A stretch of DNA of 64,000 bases from an uncultured Vampirovibrio sp. (GTDB lineage: Bacteria > Cyanobacteriota > Vampirovibrionia > Gastranaerophilales > Gastranaerophilaceae), in the NCBI GenBank assembly GCA_910577395.1, contig CAJTLG010000009.1, positions 2,080 to 66,079 of the forward strand, written 5' to 3'. A model generated the notes under the pieces. The model did no database searches. It was not told the DNA's origin and worked only from the letters and a program-made list of their open reading frames with translations. Numbering within the stretch: the first letter of the stretch is position 1; each line of letters starts with the position of its first letter. Below are positions 45,103 through 52,628 of the stretch, piece by piece. The translations under genes were made by a program, and so were the position numbers.

Positions 45103-45918
45103 ATGAAAACCATAGTACTTAATAATTTTGAAATAGGGAAAGATACCCTTACAATTTTTGCAGGGCCATGTGCCATTGAAAGCAAAGATATCGTTTTTAA
45201 AACAGCTGAAAAACTTAAATGTATAACAAAAGAACTTAAAATCAACTATATTTTTAAAGCTTCTTACGATAAGGCAAACCGTTCTTCTATAAATTCTTTC
45301 AGAGGTCCCGGGATTGATAAAGGGCTTGAAATTCTTGCTGCCGTTAAAAAAGAATTTAACTTGCCAATTGTAACGGACATCCACAAGGAAGAAGAGGCAA
45401 AACCTGCAGCAGAAGTAGCAGATGTACTACAAATTCCCGCATTTTTGTGCAGGCAAACAGATTTGCTTGTGGCAGCAGCTAAAACAGGAAAAATTGTTAA
45501 TATAAAAAAGGGTCAGTTTTTAGCACCTTCACAAATGAAATCTATCGCTAAAAAAGTTATAGATTCAGGTAACGAGAAGATTTTAATCACGGAAAGAGGT
45601 ACAACATTCGGATACAACAATCTTGTATCTGACATGAGGAGTATTAAGATTATTCAGGATATGGGATATCCTGTTATTTTTGATGCCACACATTCAGTGC
45701 AACTGCCGGGCGGCAACGGGGATTCTTCATCCGGTGAAAGAGCTTTTGCACCGCTGTTAGCACGTGCTGCTGTTGCTTCCGGTGCTAAGGGATTATTTTT
45801 TGAAATACACCCCGAACCCGATAAAGCGCTTTGCGACGGAGCAAATATGATACCGTTGGATGAGGCCTGTGATTTGTTTAAAACTTTAAATCAGATATTT
45901 AAAATTATTAACCCCTAA
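45103..45918 (+). CDS. kdsA: 3-deoxy-8-phosphooctulonate (Kdo-8-P) synthase
   Basis: ATG 45103 (271 aa) fits the family length and lies seven bases after a -10 box. FAGPCAIES, FKASYDKANRSSI, GPGIDKGLEIL, DIHKEE, IPAFLCRQTDLL, KKGQFLAP and FDATHSVQLPGG are KdsA motifs. The Cys in FAGPCA suggests the metal-dependent class. It condenses PEP and arabinose-5-phosphate for Kdo, the inner sugar of LPS, so the cell has an LPS-type outer membrane. Divergent from recA. Confidence 0.96.
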   Translation: MKTIVLNNFEIGKDTLTIFAGPCAIESKDIVFKTAEKLKCITKELKINYIFKASYDKANRSSINSFRGPGIDKGLEILAAVKKEFNLPIVTDIHKEEEAKPAAEVADVLQIPAFLCRQTDLLVAAAKTGKIVNIKKGQFLAPSQMKSIAKKVIDSGNEKILITERGTTFGYNNLVSDMRSIKIIQDMGYPVIFDATHSVQLPGGNGDSSSGERAFAPLLARAAVASGAKGLFFEIHPEPDKALCDGANMIPLDEACDLFKTLNQIFKIINP

Positions 45919-45920
45919 AA

Positions 45921-46364
45921 GAGTGTCAAAGTTTAAGGATTTTGACAGAAGAAAGGGTAATCATATCGTAGCACAGGGTCATAATTAATTATGATAATAA
46001 AATTTGTTGTTTGATAAGGTTTATAATTATCAGATAAAATTACCTGTTTTAATAACGACACAGCTGCAAGTTGGTCGGCAAGTGTAAAGGCGCTGCTTCA
46101 GGGTATACAAATAGCGGACAGTATTGGGCTGGCTACTGTTACCCGCATGATATATGGTCAGATGAAGTTGCACCTGACGGGCGGGTTTACTATGGTGAGT
46201 TTGGAAATGGAGGTTTTGGCGTATATACTGTACCATCCACCCTTGCCTTTTCGGTGCGCTGCTTGCTTCTAGCCCGAGTCATATACCTTGGCGGGCACGA
46301 CGGCGGCACCGCCTTTCGCCCTCAGCTGCGGTGCGCTGTGTCACTGGATATGATTGTAAATAGG
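45921..46364 (+). repeat. dispersed lectin-like cassette, copy 2, interrupted
   Basis: Starts two bases after the kdsA stop. Three hairpins in a row: TGTCAAA/TTTGACA (45924-45947), GTCATAATT/AATTATGAT (45978-45995) and TGATAA/TTATCA (46012-46032). Then a lectin-like frame: GKCKGAASG, HDIWSDE, GRVYYGEFGNGGFG, STLAFSVRC. A 77-base insert follows (see next entry). Without it the end would read AFSVRCVTGYDCK and stop at TAG 46362-46364, three bases short of the end of the convergent U32-like gene. Three codons shorter than copy 3 near the GYC motif. No signal peptide or N-terminal domain. Likely non-functional now. Confidence 0.65.
46253..46339 (+). repeat. 77-base GC-rich insertion flanked by 10-base direct repeats
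   Basis: CGGTGCGCTG occurs at 46253-46262 and 46330-46339, exactly 77 bases apart. The segment between is much richer in G and C than the neighbourhood and holds GGCGG...CCGCC stems. It breaks the frame right after the conserved AFSVRC codons. Removing one repeat plus the insert restores an ending of the type seen in the family. Could be a small mobile element with target duplication, or a failed retrohoming event. Confidence 0.6.
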
Positions 46365-46367
46365 TTA

Positions 46368-48038
46368 TTAAGATTGTTCAGTTTGAGCACACAAAAAATT
46401 CTTTAATAACCTCGGTAAAAGTGTAGAATGAATTGCAAGAAAATCTATCACAAATTCATTAAAACCAACTTCTTCATAATATGGAATTTTATTGAAATTT
46501 TGAACAATATCAGCTTCAAACATGTGCATTTTGCAAAATCCATCCACAACAAAAGGTAAAATCTTATTTAATGACGGGTCTTTAACTGACCAATGACCCT
46601 TATGACATGGAGCAGCACATGTAAGACGGGAAACAACCGCAGAGTTACAATTTAAAGGGCAAAGCCCAAGGCTTTCCACTCTTTTGCCGCCAGCAATTTG
46701 AATTTTTCTTGTTCTTATAAGTTTTTTTGTTTTTTTTACGCATTTAATAATATTTTCTTCATCACCTAATGCTGAAAAATCGAGGGCCGCTATAGGATTA
46801 AGATTTGAAAGGCATTTTATTGAATAGCTGTTCAAAAGATTTATCCCGCTTCCAATCTCTACAGGAACCCCTTGAAACTCGGGGTCATTCATTTTTACCC
46901 AGAAAAACCCTATGTTATTTATTACAACAGTTTTTGGCTTTGGTTCCGTAAGACACAACATTTTGACAATTTCATAAACACGTTCAAAATCCCGTTCAAT
47001 AAGAATTCTTGGGGTTGATACATTCAGTTCCATATTAAATTCTGCACAAAAATCTCTTGCACAGTTAACAAGCTCTTCAAAAGGTGTGCTTGCCAAATCC
47101 ACAGTGGAAGCCACTTCGCCATATTCGATTGAATGTACAGGATTAAATCCGGCAGTTTTTATAAATTTTCTTAATTCTTTAAATTGTTCAAGGCTTGAAA
47201 GCCGAAGGTTTAGTTTAGGCAGTTTTAATTTTGAATAGTCTATGTCTTTTGGAAATCTTTTGCATTTGATTTTCCAATCATACTTTTGTATATAGTTTGC
47301 AAATTTAAAATCTTCCCCCGTGGCAGATAGTATTTCACCCGAAAAATGACTTGTTTTATAAAAACTTTTTCTTACATGCTTAAAAGGAAGTTTTTGTTCT
47401 TTGAACATTTTTGGTTTATCAAGAATTTTTTCAACTAGCTTAATGCCGTTTAAAATCTCATCACTGCTTGCAAATTTACCTTTAATTACAACAGAGCTTA
47501 TTGCTTTTGATTTTATAAGGTCATCTGCAAAGTACGGCAGGTTATCACTATCTACAGAAAGGGGAATTTTAGCATATTTGCTTATTTTTTCAATATTTTT
47601 CAGATAAACTTCTTCGGTTATAATAAGTCCGTCAATTTTATGGAACATTTCCATAAATTCCACCCCTGAAAGGTTGTGGATATCAAAATAAGAATCAATA
47701 ATTACCTTGAACGGCAGTTCCATCATTTTTATGATTTCAAGAATACCGTATGAATTTACAAAAATACCGTCAATTTCGGTAGTGGTAAGAAATTCTATAA
47801 ATTTTTTCGTAATATTAACATCTTCTTCGGTTATAGAATGTTTAAAATTTACATATATTTTAGAGCCGGTCTTTTTTGCTGCATTAATATATTCATTAAT
47901 GTGTTTAAAATCACCCCCCGGGGCATTTTTCATAAAACGATGATGATATACATAAAATTCACGGCATTTTACTTTTTTTGTAAAATTTATGATATCTTCA
48001 GGGTGCTTTATCGGAGATACAACAAAAATCTCTTTCAT
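46368..48038 (-). CDS. U32 peptidase-like TIM-barrel protein with C-terminal cysteines
   Basis: 556 residues, no signal peptide. Repeated beta-alpha units (EIFVVSPIKHPEDI, DGIFVNSYGILEII, KVIIDSYFDIHN, DGLIITEEVYL) and a Cys-rich segment CPLNCN...CAAPCHKGHW...CKMH in the last 110 residues, as in U32/UbiU-UbiV-like proteins that bind an iron-sulphur cluster. NFKHSITEEDVN lies in a barrel strand. Family members act in O2-independent quinone or tRNA hydroxylation, or collagenase-like roles. My family call is tentative; it could be another barrel. Confidence 0.45.
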   Translation of the reverse strand: MKEIFVVSPIKHPEDIINFTKKVKCREFYVYHHRFMKNAPGGDFKHINEYINAAKKTGSKIYVNFKHSITEEDVNITKKFIEFLTTTEIDGIFVNSYGILEIIKMMELPFKVIIDSYFDIHNLSGVEFMEMFHKIDGLIITEEVYLKNIEKISKYAKIPLSVDSDNLPYFADDLIKSKAISSVVIKGKFASSDEILNGIKLVEKILDKPKMFKEQKLPFKHVRKSFYKTSHFSGEILSATGEDFKFANYIQKYDWKIKCKRFPKDIDYSKLKLPKLNLRLSSLEQFKELRKFIKTAGFNPVHSIEYGEVASTVDLASTPFEELVNCARDFCAEFNMELNVSTPRILIERDFERVYEIVKMLCLTEPKPKTVVINNIGFFWVKMNDPEFQGVPVEIGSGINLLNSYSIKCLSNLNPIAALDFSALGDEENIIKCVKKTKKLIRTRKIQIAGGKRVESLGLCPLNCNSAVVSRLTCAAPCHKGHWSVKDPSLNKILPFVVDGFCKMHMFEADIVQNFNKIPYYEEVGFNEFVIDFLAIHSTLLPRLLKNFLCAQTEQS

Positions 48039-48118
48039 ACAACTAATCGTATAGATTTACAGAGGTAAAGTCAAGAGAGGAATTGTGCTCTATACTGTTC
48101 GTTGTTATATTAAATTTT

Positions 48119-48814
48119 ATGATAAAAAAATTTGTATACACAGTTCTGTTTTTTATTGTTTTATCCCTTACTGGTTACAGTGCAGAAACGGACAATTTAC
48201 GCTTTAACGGTTTTATTTCCGACAATGCAAATATAGTATCTTATGAAACAGAACAAAAGCTTAATAAGATATTGCTTGATTTGCAAAATAAAACTAAAAC
48301 AGATATAGCCGTTGTAACTTTAAAATCTTTAGAAAATAAACCTATAGAGGATGTTTCTCTTGAAATTGGAAGAAAATATAAACTTGGCGATAAAGTATTA
48401 AATAACGGAGCTCTTATAGTTGTAGCACCAAACGACAAAGAAGCAAGAATTGAAATAGGATACGGGCTTGAAGGGATGATAACAGATGCTCATGCAGGGA
48501 GAATACTTGATGATTATATGATACCGTATTTTCACCGGGGAGATTATAACGGCGGTATATTTTACGGCACAACAGCGTTGGCATATGATATTGCAAAAGC
48601 TTTTAATGCAGAACTTTCTTATAAAAATCCTTTGCAAAAAACAGAGGATGATTTTGGATTTTTACTTATTTTAATTATAATAATTTTCCTTATGGCCTTT
48701 AACAATAGAGGCGGAGGGGGATTAATGTTTTTTGGAAGGGGCGGAGGATATCCGGGTATAAAATTTGGAGGAGGCGGAGGCTTTGGCGGAGGTGGAGCCT
48801 CAAGAAAATGGTAA
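48119..48814 (+). CDS. TPM-domain membrane-anchored protein
   Basis: ATG 48119 (231 aa). Signal peptide to about residue 22 (LFFIVLSLTGYSAE), then a TPM domain (FNGFISDNANIVS; KTKTDIAVVTL; LGDKVLNNGALIVVAPNDKEARIEIGYGLEG split as GALIVVAPND and ARIEIGYGLEG; DYMIPYFHRGDYNGGI), a membrane helix at about 180-197 and a Gly-rich tail. TPM proteins sit on the outer face of the inner membrane; some have phosphatase activity or help photosystem repair. Pairs with lemA, 16 bases downstream, a common duo. Confidence 0.88.
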   Translation: MIKKFVYTVLFFIVLSLTGYSAETDNLRFNGFISDNANIVSYETEQKLNKILLDLQNKTKTDIAVVTLKSLENKPIEDVSLEIGRKYKLGDKVLNNGALIVVAPNDKEARIEIGYGLEGMITDAHAGRILDDYMIPYFHRGDYNGGIFYGTTALAYDIAKAFNAELSYKNPLQKTEDDFGFLLILIIIIFLMAFNNRGGGGLMFFGRGGGYPGIKFGGGGGFGGGGASRKW

Positions 48815-48830
48815 TAATAAGGAGAAATAT

Positions 48831-49397
48831 ATGAAAAATACGCTATTTTTAGTACTTGTTGCAGCAATTGTAATGGTAATTATGTTTTTTGCAGGAACAT
48901 ATAACAGACTGCAGATTATGGATGAAAATGTAAGTGCAAACTGGGCACAAATTGAAAACCAGTTAAAAAGGAGAAATGATTTAATTCCAAATCTTGTTAA
49001 TACTGTTAAAGGGTATGCCGTACATGAAAACACTGTATTTTCAAATATAGCTGATGCCCGTGCAAAGCTTGCAGGCTCAATAAATTCAAAAGATGTAAAA
49101 TCTGTACAACAAAATATGGGCGAGTTAAACAGCGCATTATCAAGACTTCTTGCTGTTGCAGAAAACTATCCGGCCCTAAAGGCTGATAAATCGTTTATTG
49201 CCTTGCAAGATGAACTTACAGGTACAGAAAACCGTATAGCTGTTGCAAGAAGGGATTATAATGAAAGTGTAAAATCAATAAATGCTTTGATAAGAACATT
49301 CCCGACCTCAATTGTTGCAGCAATTTCAGGAGTAAAACAAAGGGATTATTTTGAAATATCTGAAACTGAAAAACAAACTCCGAAAGTTGAATTTTAG
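48831..49397 (+). CDS. lemA: LemA family protein
   Basis: ATG 48831 chosen for AAGGAGA just upstream. 188 residues: membrane helix 3-22, then the LemA helical domain (NRLQIMDENVSANWAQIENQ, LIPNLVNTVKGYAVHE, SRLLAVAENYPALKAD, FIALQDELTGTENRIAVARRDYN split as FIALQDELTG and RRDYN). Function unclear; encoded with TPM proteins in many bacteria. Confidence 0.93.
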   Translation: MKNTLFLVLVAAIVMVIMFFAGTYNRLQIMDENVSANWAQIENQLKRRNDLIPNLVNTVKGYAVHENTVFSNIADARAKLAGSINSKDVKSVQQNMGELNSALSRLLAVAENYPALKADKSFIALQDELTGTENRIAVARRDYNESVKSINALIRTFPTSIVAAISGVKQRDYFEISETEKQTPKVEF

Positions 49398-50437
49398 TTT
49401 TCATTATTCCTATAACCAATTCCTGCACGATAGCCCGATATCGTATACATCAGCGGGAGCATAGGTTCTATCCATTTAAACCCTGAAAGGACGCCTGCTG
49501 TTGCTATATCATCTGTATGTAGTGCCATATCTAAAATTTCCGGTTTTCTTTCATTATAAATATCACTTTGACCGAATTTAATTTCATTGCATTTAGTATC
49601 ACGGTTAAATAGCGGGTCTAAAATCTTTTTACCAATAAGGTTTGCAACAAAACTTCCGCCAATAATACCCGTAACAAATATCCCGCCCATAATCACACCA
49701 AGTTTTCCAAGAGGTGTTAAAGGCTTTATTGCGCCTGCCTTTTGAAGTCTTTCAGCCCCAAAAAGTGCACCTGCAGCACCTACATTACACATAAAAATAT
49801 TTGCAAGAAACTGGTATGCGCCCTCTTTTATTTTATCCGAAGCTGATTTTGGAGTATTTTCATTTGTAATTTTATCTGCCGTAATGCCGGCTAAAACTCC
49901 TGCTGCTACCGGCATCAGTCCTAAAATTGAAAGTCTGCCCGTTTCTTTAAAAATCTCTTTTGCATTTAACTCTTCTTTTTTTGAAAAGAGTGTGTTAAAA
50001 AGTTCATCCCTTCCATTGCTGCCGGGTGTTACAGACAATATTTTTTCAGTATCTTTTATATTGAGAATATCGGTCTTGGTTTTATTTAAAATATCGCTAA
50101 TTGCTTGCGGTATTTTATTTTGTTGCAAAAAGTTATCTACAGCATTTGCATTGTTTTTTAAAATTTCATTCCGGTTTTTCAAATTAACAAACCCGTCAAA
50201 AATCTTATTATTGCCAATTTTAAAACCAAAAGCGCTAATTAGTGAGGTGCAAACCACACAGGATAATATGATTGCATTTTTTATTCCGCGGTTTGACCTT
50301 TCTTCTTTTGGAGATTGAATTGTATCGTATATTCCATACGCAGCTGCCGCACCGCATAGAATTTTTGGAGTTTTATCTTTAAGTTTGCTTATTAAAAGCG
50401 GTTGGTCTAAAAATTTTCCTACAGCGGATATATTCAT
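49394..50437 (-). CDS. hypothetical membrane protein, 347 aa
   Basis: Starts MNISAVGKFL. Hydrophobic segments at about 30-43, 55-75, 170-190, 207-225 and 235-260 (Gly/Ala-rich, e.g. GVIMGGIFVTGIIGGSF). Long polar loop 85-165 with Asn and Lys. Ends SGYRAGIGYRNNEN. No catalytic motif seen. Similar in style to the proteins at 27865, 57165 and 59900: Gly/Ala helices and a short N-terminal tag. Overlaps the end of lemA by four bases. Confidence 0.6.
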   Translation of the reverse strand: MNISAVGKFLDQPLLISKLKDKTPKILCGAAAAYGIYDTIQSPKEERSNRGIKNAIILSCVVCTSLISAFGFKIGNNKIFDGFVNLKNRNEILKNNANAVDNFLQQNKIPQAISDILNKTKTDILNIKDTEKILSVTPGSNGRDELFNTLFSKKEELNAKEIFKETGRLSILGLMPVAAGVLAGITADKITNENTPKSASDKIKEGAYQFLANIFMCNVGAAGALFGAERLQKAGAIKPLTPLGKLGVIMGGIFVTGIIGGSFVANLIGKKILDPLFNRDTKCNEIKFGQSDIYNERKPEILDMALHTDDIATAGVLSGFKWIEPMLPLMYTISGYRAGIGYRNNEN

Positions 50438-50563
50438 CTTATATTTTCCTTAACCGGTATTTACATCTTTTATTGTCAATTAAATATTGTTAGTCTTTCC
50501 TAACTAAAATATTATTAGATTAAACCGAAAAGTTTGTCAACCCTAACTTTATTAATAATAAAA

Positions 50564-50585
50564 AAGGCCTTTTTAGGGCCTTAAA
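50564..50585 (-). terminator. terminator after the 90-residue protein gene
   Basis: On the minus strand AAGGCCC...AGGCCTT is followed by TTTTATTATT. It lies about 55 bases past the stop of the gene at 50640-50912. Confidence 0.6.
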
Positions 50586-50639
50586 CTTTCATTTCACTTT
50601 ATAAAAGGAGGATAAGAGGAATTTTATATATCATAGGAG

Positions 50640-50912
50640 TTAAGATTGGATATCAATATTTCTTATTACATTTTTACCGTTTACTATTGTTCCAAGCTGC
50701 ATTGTTTGCATATTGAGTTTTTGAATTTCGGCACCCACATCACCTGAGAATACATTTTCATTATTTTTTAAATAATCTAAAACAGGTTCCCAAAGAGTAC
50801 CTATGGCATTTTCTATGCTTTTTGCGGTTTGGCTTGCAAAATTTTCTCCGGTTTCTTTTCTATCCGGAATAACGTTCAAACCAAAAGCTTTTATATTAAA
50901 TTCGCTGACCAT
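50640..50912 (-). CDS. hypothetical protein, 90 aa
   Basis: Starts MVSEFNIKAFGLNVIP. TAGGAGA lies further upstream than ideal (about 15 bases). Mixed helix content (AKSIENAIGTLWEPVLDYLK; QKLNMQTMQLGTIV). No membrane part, no family recognised. The N-terminal FNIKAFGLNV again has the short pattern seen in other lineage-specific proteins. Has its own terminator. Confidence 0.55.
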   Translation of the reverse strand: MVSEFNIKAFGLNVIPDRKETGENFASQTAKSIENAIGTLWEPVLDYLKNNENVFSGDVGAEIQKLNMQTMQLGTIVNGKNVIRNIDIQS

Positions 50913-50984
50913 TTGTTAATTAGTCTCCTATAAATCATCCTTATATATTTTATTTCGTCACATGGGCATGAAAACTTTAATGAT

Positions 50985-51031
50985 AAACCGGTGATTGTAA
51001 ACAAAAATTTACAAATTTTAAAAAACGGTTT
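50985..51031. promoter_or_regulatory. nested inverted repeat in a divergent intergenic region
   Basis: AAACCG (50985-50990) pairs with CGGTTT (51026-51031), and inside it TGTAAA/TTTACA (50996-51013) forms a second stem with a six-base loop. The 254-base gap separates the divergent genes at 50912 and 51167; nothing else is evident in it. Could be an operator or RNA structure. Confidence 0.4.
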
Positions 51032-51166
51032 ATAATAAAACATAAGAATTATAAGGCTCTTGGTGATATGTAAACATTTATTAATATTAACCAAAAAAAT
51101 AACACTTTTTAAATTTATACACCTTATAAAATGAGTGAAGGTTAAGTTACCGAAGGGGTAAGATTA

Positions 51167-51481
51167 ATGGATTTCAAAAATCTAAAATTAGTAAAAACTG
51201 TTAAAAATTTAAGTCCAAAGCTTAAATGGTTCATGTTTAAAAGTATTCAGGATTACAAAATAGGCTCCAAATATATTGATTACCTTATCCCTGAAGAAAA
51301 CAAAGGCATCCATAAAGATAATGAACGCCTTGAAAATATGGTAAAGGAAACTTTAATAAAAGAATTCGGCTCAAAAGTTAAAGATATGAAATCTTATGAT
51401 TTACTTGTGGATGCAGTGGTTTATAATTTAAAGAAAAAACAACTTAAAAATTTAGATTGTGAAACAGTTGATGATATCTAA
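51167..51481 (+). CDS. hypothetical protein, 104 aa
   Basis: ATG 51167; GAAGGGG about 12 bases before. Lys-rich and helical: NLSPKLKWFMFKSIQDYK, NERLENMVKETLIKEFG, YDLLVDAVVYNLKKKQ. Acidic end (CETVDDI). No signal or membrane part, no family recognised. The GT9 gene starts 22 bases later. Confidence 0.6.
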   Translation: MDFKNLKLVKTVKNLSPKLKWFMFKSIQDYKIGSKYIDYLIPEENKGIHKDNERLENMVKETLIKEFGSKVKDMKSYDLLVDAVVYNLKKKQLKNLDCETVDDI

Positions 51482-51503
51482 TTTTTTGTATTATATTTAG
51501 AGA

Positions 51504-52577
51504 ATGGACAAAGAGAAAAAGTTTTTAATTGTAAGGCTGAGTGCAATTGGTGATATTGTACACAGCCTTACTGTTGCGCACTGTTTAAGAACATTCTACC
51601 CTAATGCTAAAATAGACTGGGTCGTATCAGATAAATGCAGCGGTATTATTGAAAATAACCCGCTTTTAGATAACACTTATGTGGCAAATATTTCAAAATG
51701 GCGAAAAAACTGGCTGTTTAGTTTACCGGAAATTATAAAATTCGGGAAAAAACTTCAACAAAATAATTATGATTATGCACTTGATGTGCAAGGATTGTTT
51801 AAAAGTGCAATTATAACAGCTATTTCAGGGGCAAAAGAAAAAATCGGTATGGCAGACGGGCGGGAATTTTCTACAATTATTTTAGACAAAAAGGTAAGAC
51901 CAAAAGAAACACGTCCTTTTAGAAACAGGCATATAATAAAAAGAAATCTGGATATATTAACCGGTTCCGGCCTTGTAATAGAAAATAATATGGAAAAATA
52001 TACACCAAAAGCTGTTTTGCCGCCCTCAGGCCCTGAAACAATTGATAAGATAAATTCACTTTTACAAAATATTAATAAAACAAAACCAAATTTTGTATTT
52101 GCACCCGCAACAATGTGGGAAAATAAACATTGGAACATCAAAGAATGGAAAAAACTTTACAATTTGGTTAAAAATAAGGCTAATGTTATTTTTACAGGAG
52201 TTGAAAAGGATTTAACTTTAATAAACAAAATAATAGACACGGACAATAAGGCTTTCGTCCTTGCCGGCAAAACAAATATGAAAGAATATATTGAAACCCT
52301 TAGACGTGCAGATTTAATTATAAGCCCGGATTCGGGGGCTTCACATCTTGGTTTCGGGGTAATAGAAGATGACAAACCTAAAATATTTACACTGTTTTTT
52401 GCTACATCAAAAAAAGTATATGTTCCGTTAGGTAAATATAATGTCGGTTTTCCAAAAGAAGACCCATGCTGTAATCCTTGTCATAAAAGAAAATGCAGAA
52501 AAAAAACCATGGAATGTACAAAATTTATAAAAGCTGAAGAGGTATATTTGGAAATTCAACGGTTTTTTGATGTATAA
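51504..52577 (+). CDS. glycosyltransferase family 9 (heptosyltransferase-like), second copy
   Basis: 357 residues. FLIVRLSAIGDIVHSLTVAH (WaaC-type N-terminus), YDYALDVQGLFKSA, KIGMADGRE, FAPATMWENKHWNIKEW, VIFTGVEKD and ISPDSGASHLGFG with the Cys/Lys-rich segment CCNPCHKRKCRKK near the end. Closer to heptosyltransferase I than the GT9 at 4675. Adds the first heptose to Kdo in LPS core; donor not certain here. Weak ribosome site. Confidence 0.88.
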   Translation: MDKEKKFLIVRLSAIGDIVHSLTVAHCLRTFYPNAKIDWVVSDKCSGIIENNPLLDNTYVANISKWRKNWLFSLPEIIKFGKKLQQNNYDYALDVQGLFKSAIITAISGAKEKIGMADGREFSTIILDKKVRPKETRPFRNRHIIKRNLDILTGSGLVIENNMEKYTPKAVLPPSGPETIDKINSLLQNINKTKPNFVFAPATMWENKHWNIKEWKKLYNLVKNKANVIFTGVEKDLTLINKIIDTDNKAFVLAGKTNMKEYIETLRRADLIISPDSGASHLGFGVIEDDKPKIFTLFFATSKKVYVPLGKYNVGFPKEDPCCNPCHKRKCRKKTMECTKFIKAEEVYLEIQRFFDV

Positions 52578-52591
52578 ATTTTGTACAGGAC

Positions 52592-52621
52592 TTGAAAAAA
52601 ATTTAAAAAAAGTTGTATAAT
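52592..52621 (+). promoter_or_regulatory. promoter giving a near-leaderless GGDEF-gene mRNA
   Basis: TTGAAA (52592-52597), 18-base spacer, TATAAT (52616-52621), seven bases, ATG 52629. Confidence 0.6.
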
Positions 52622-52628
52622 TAAGGTC

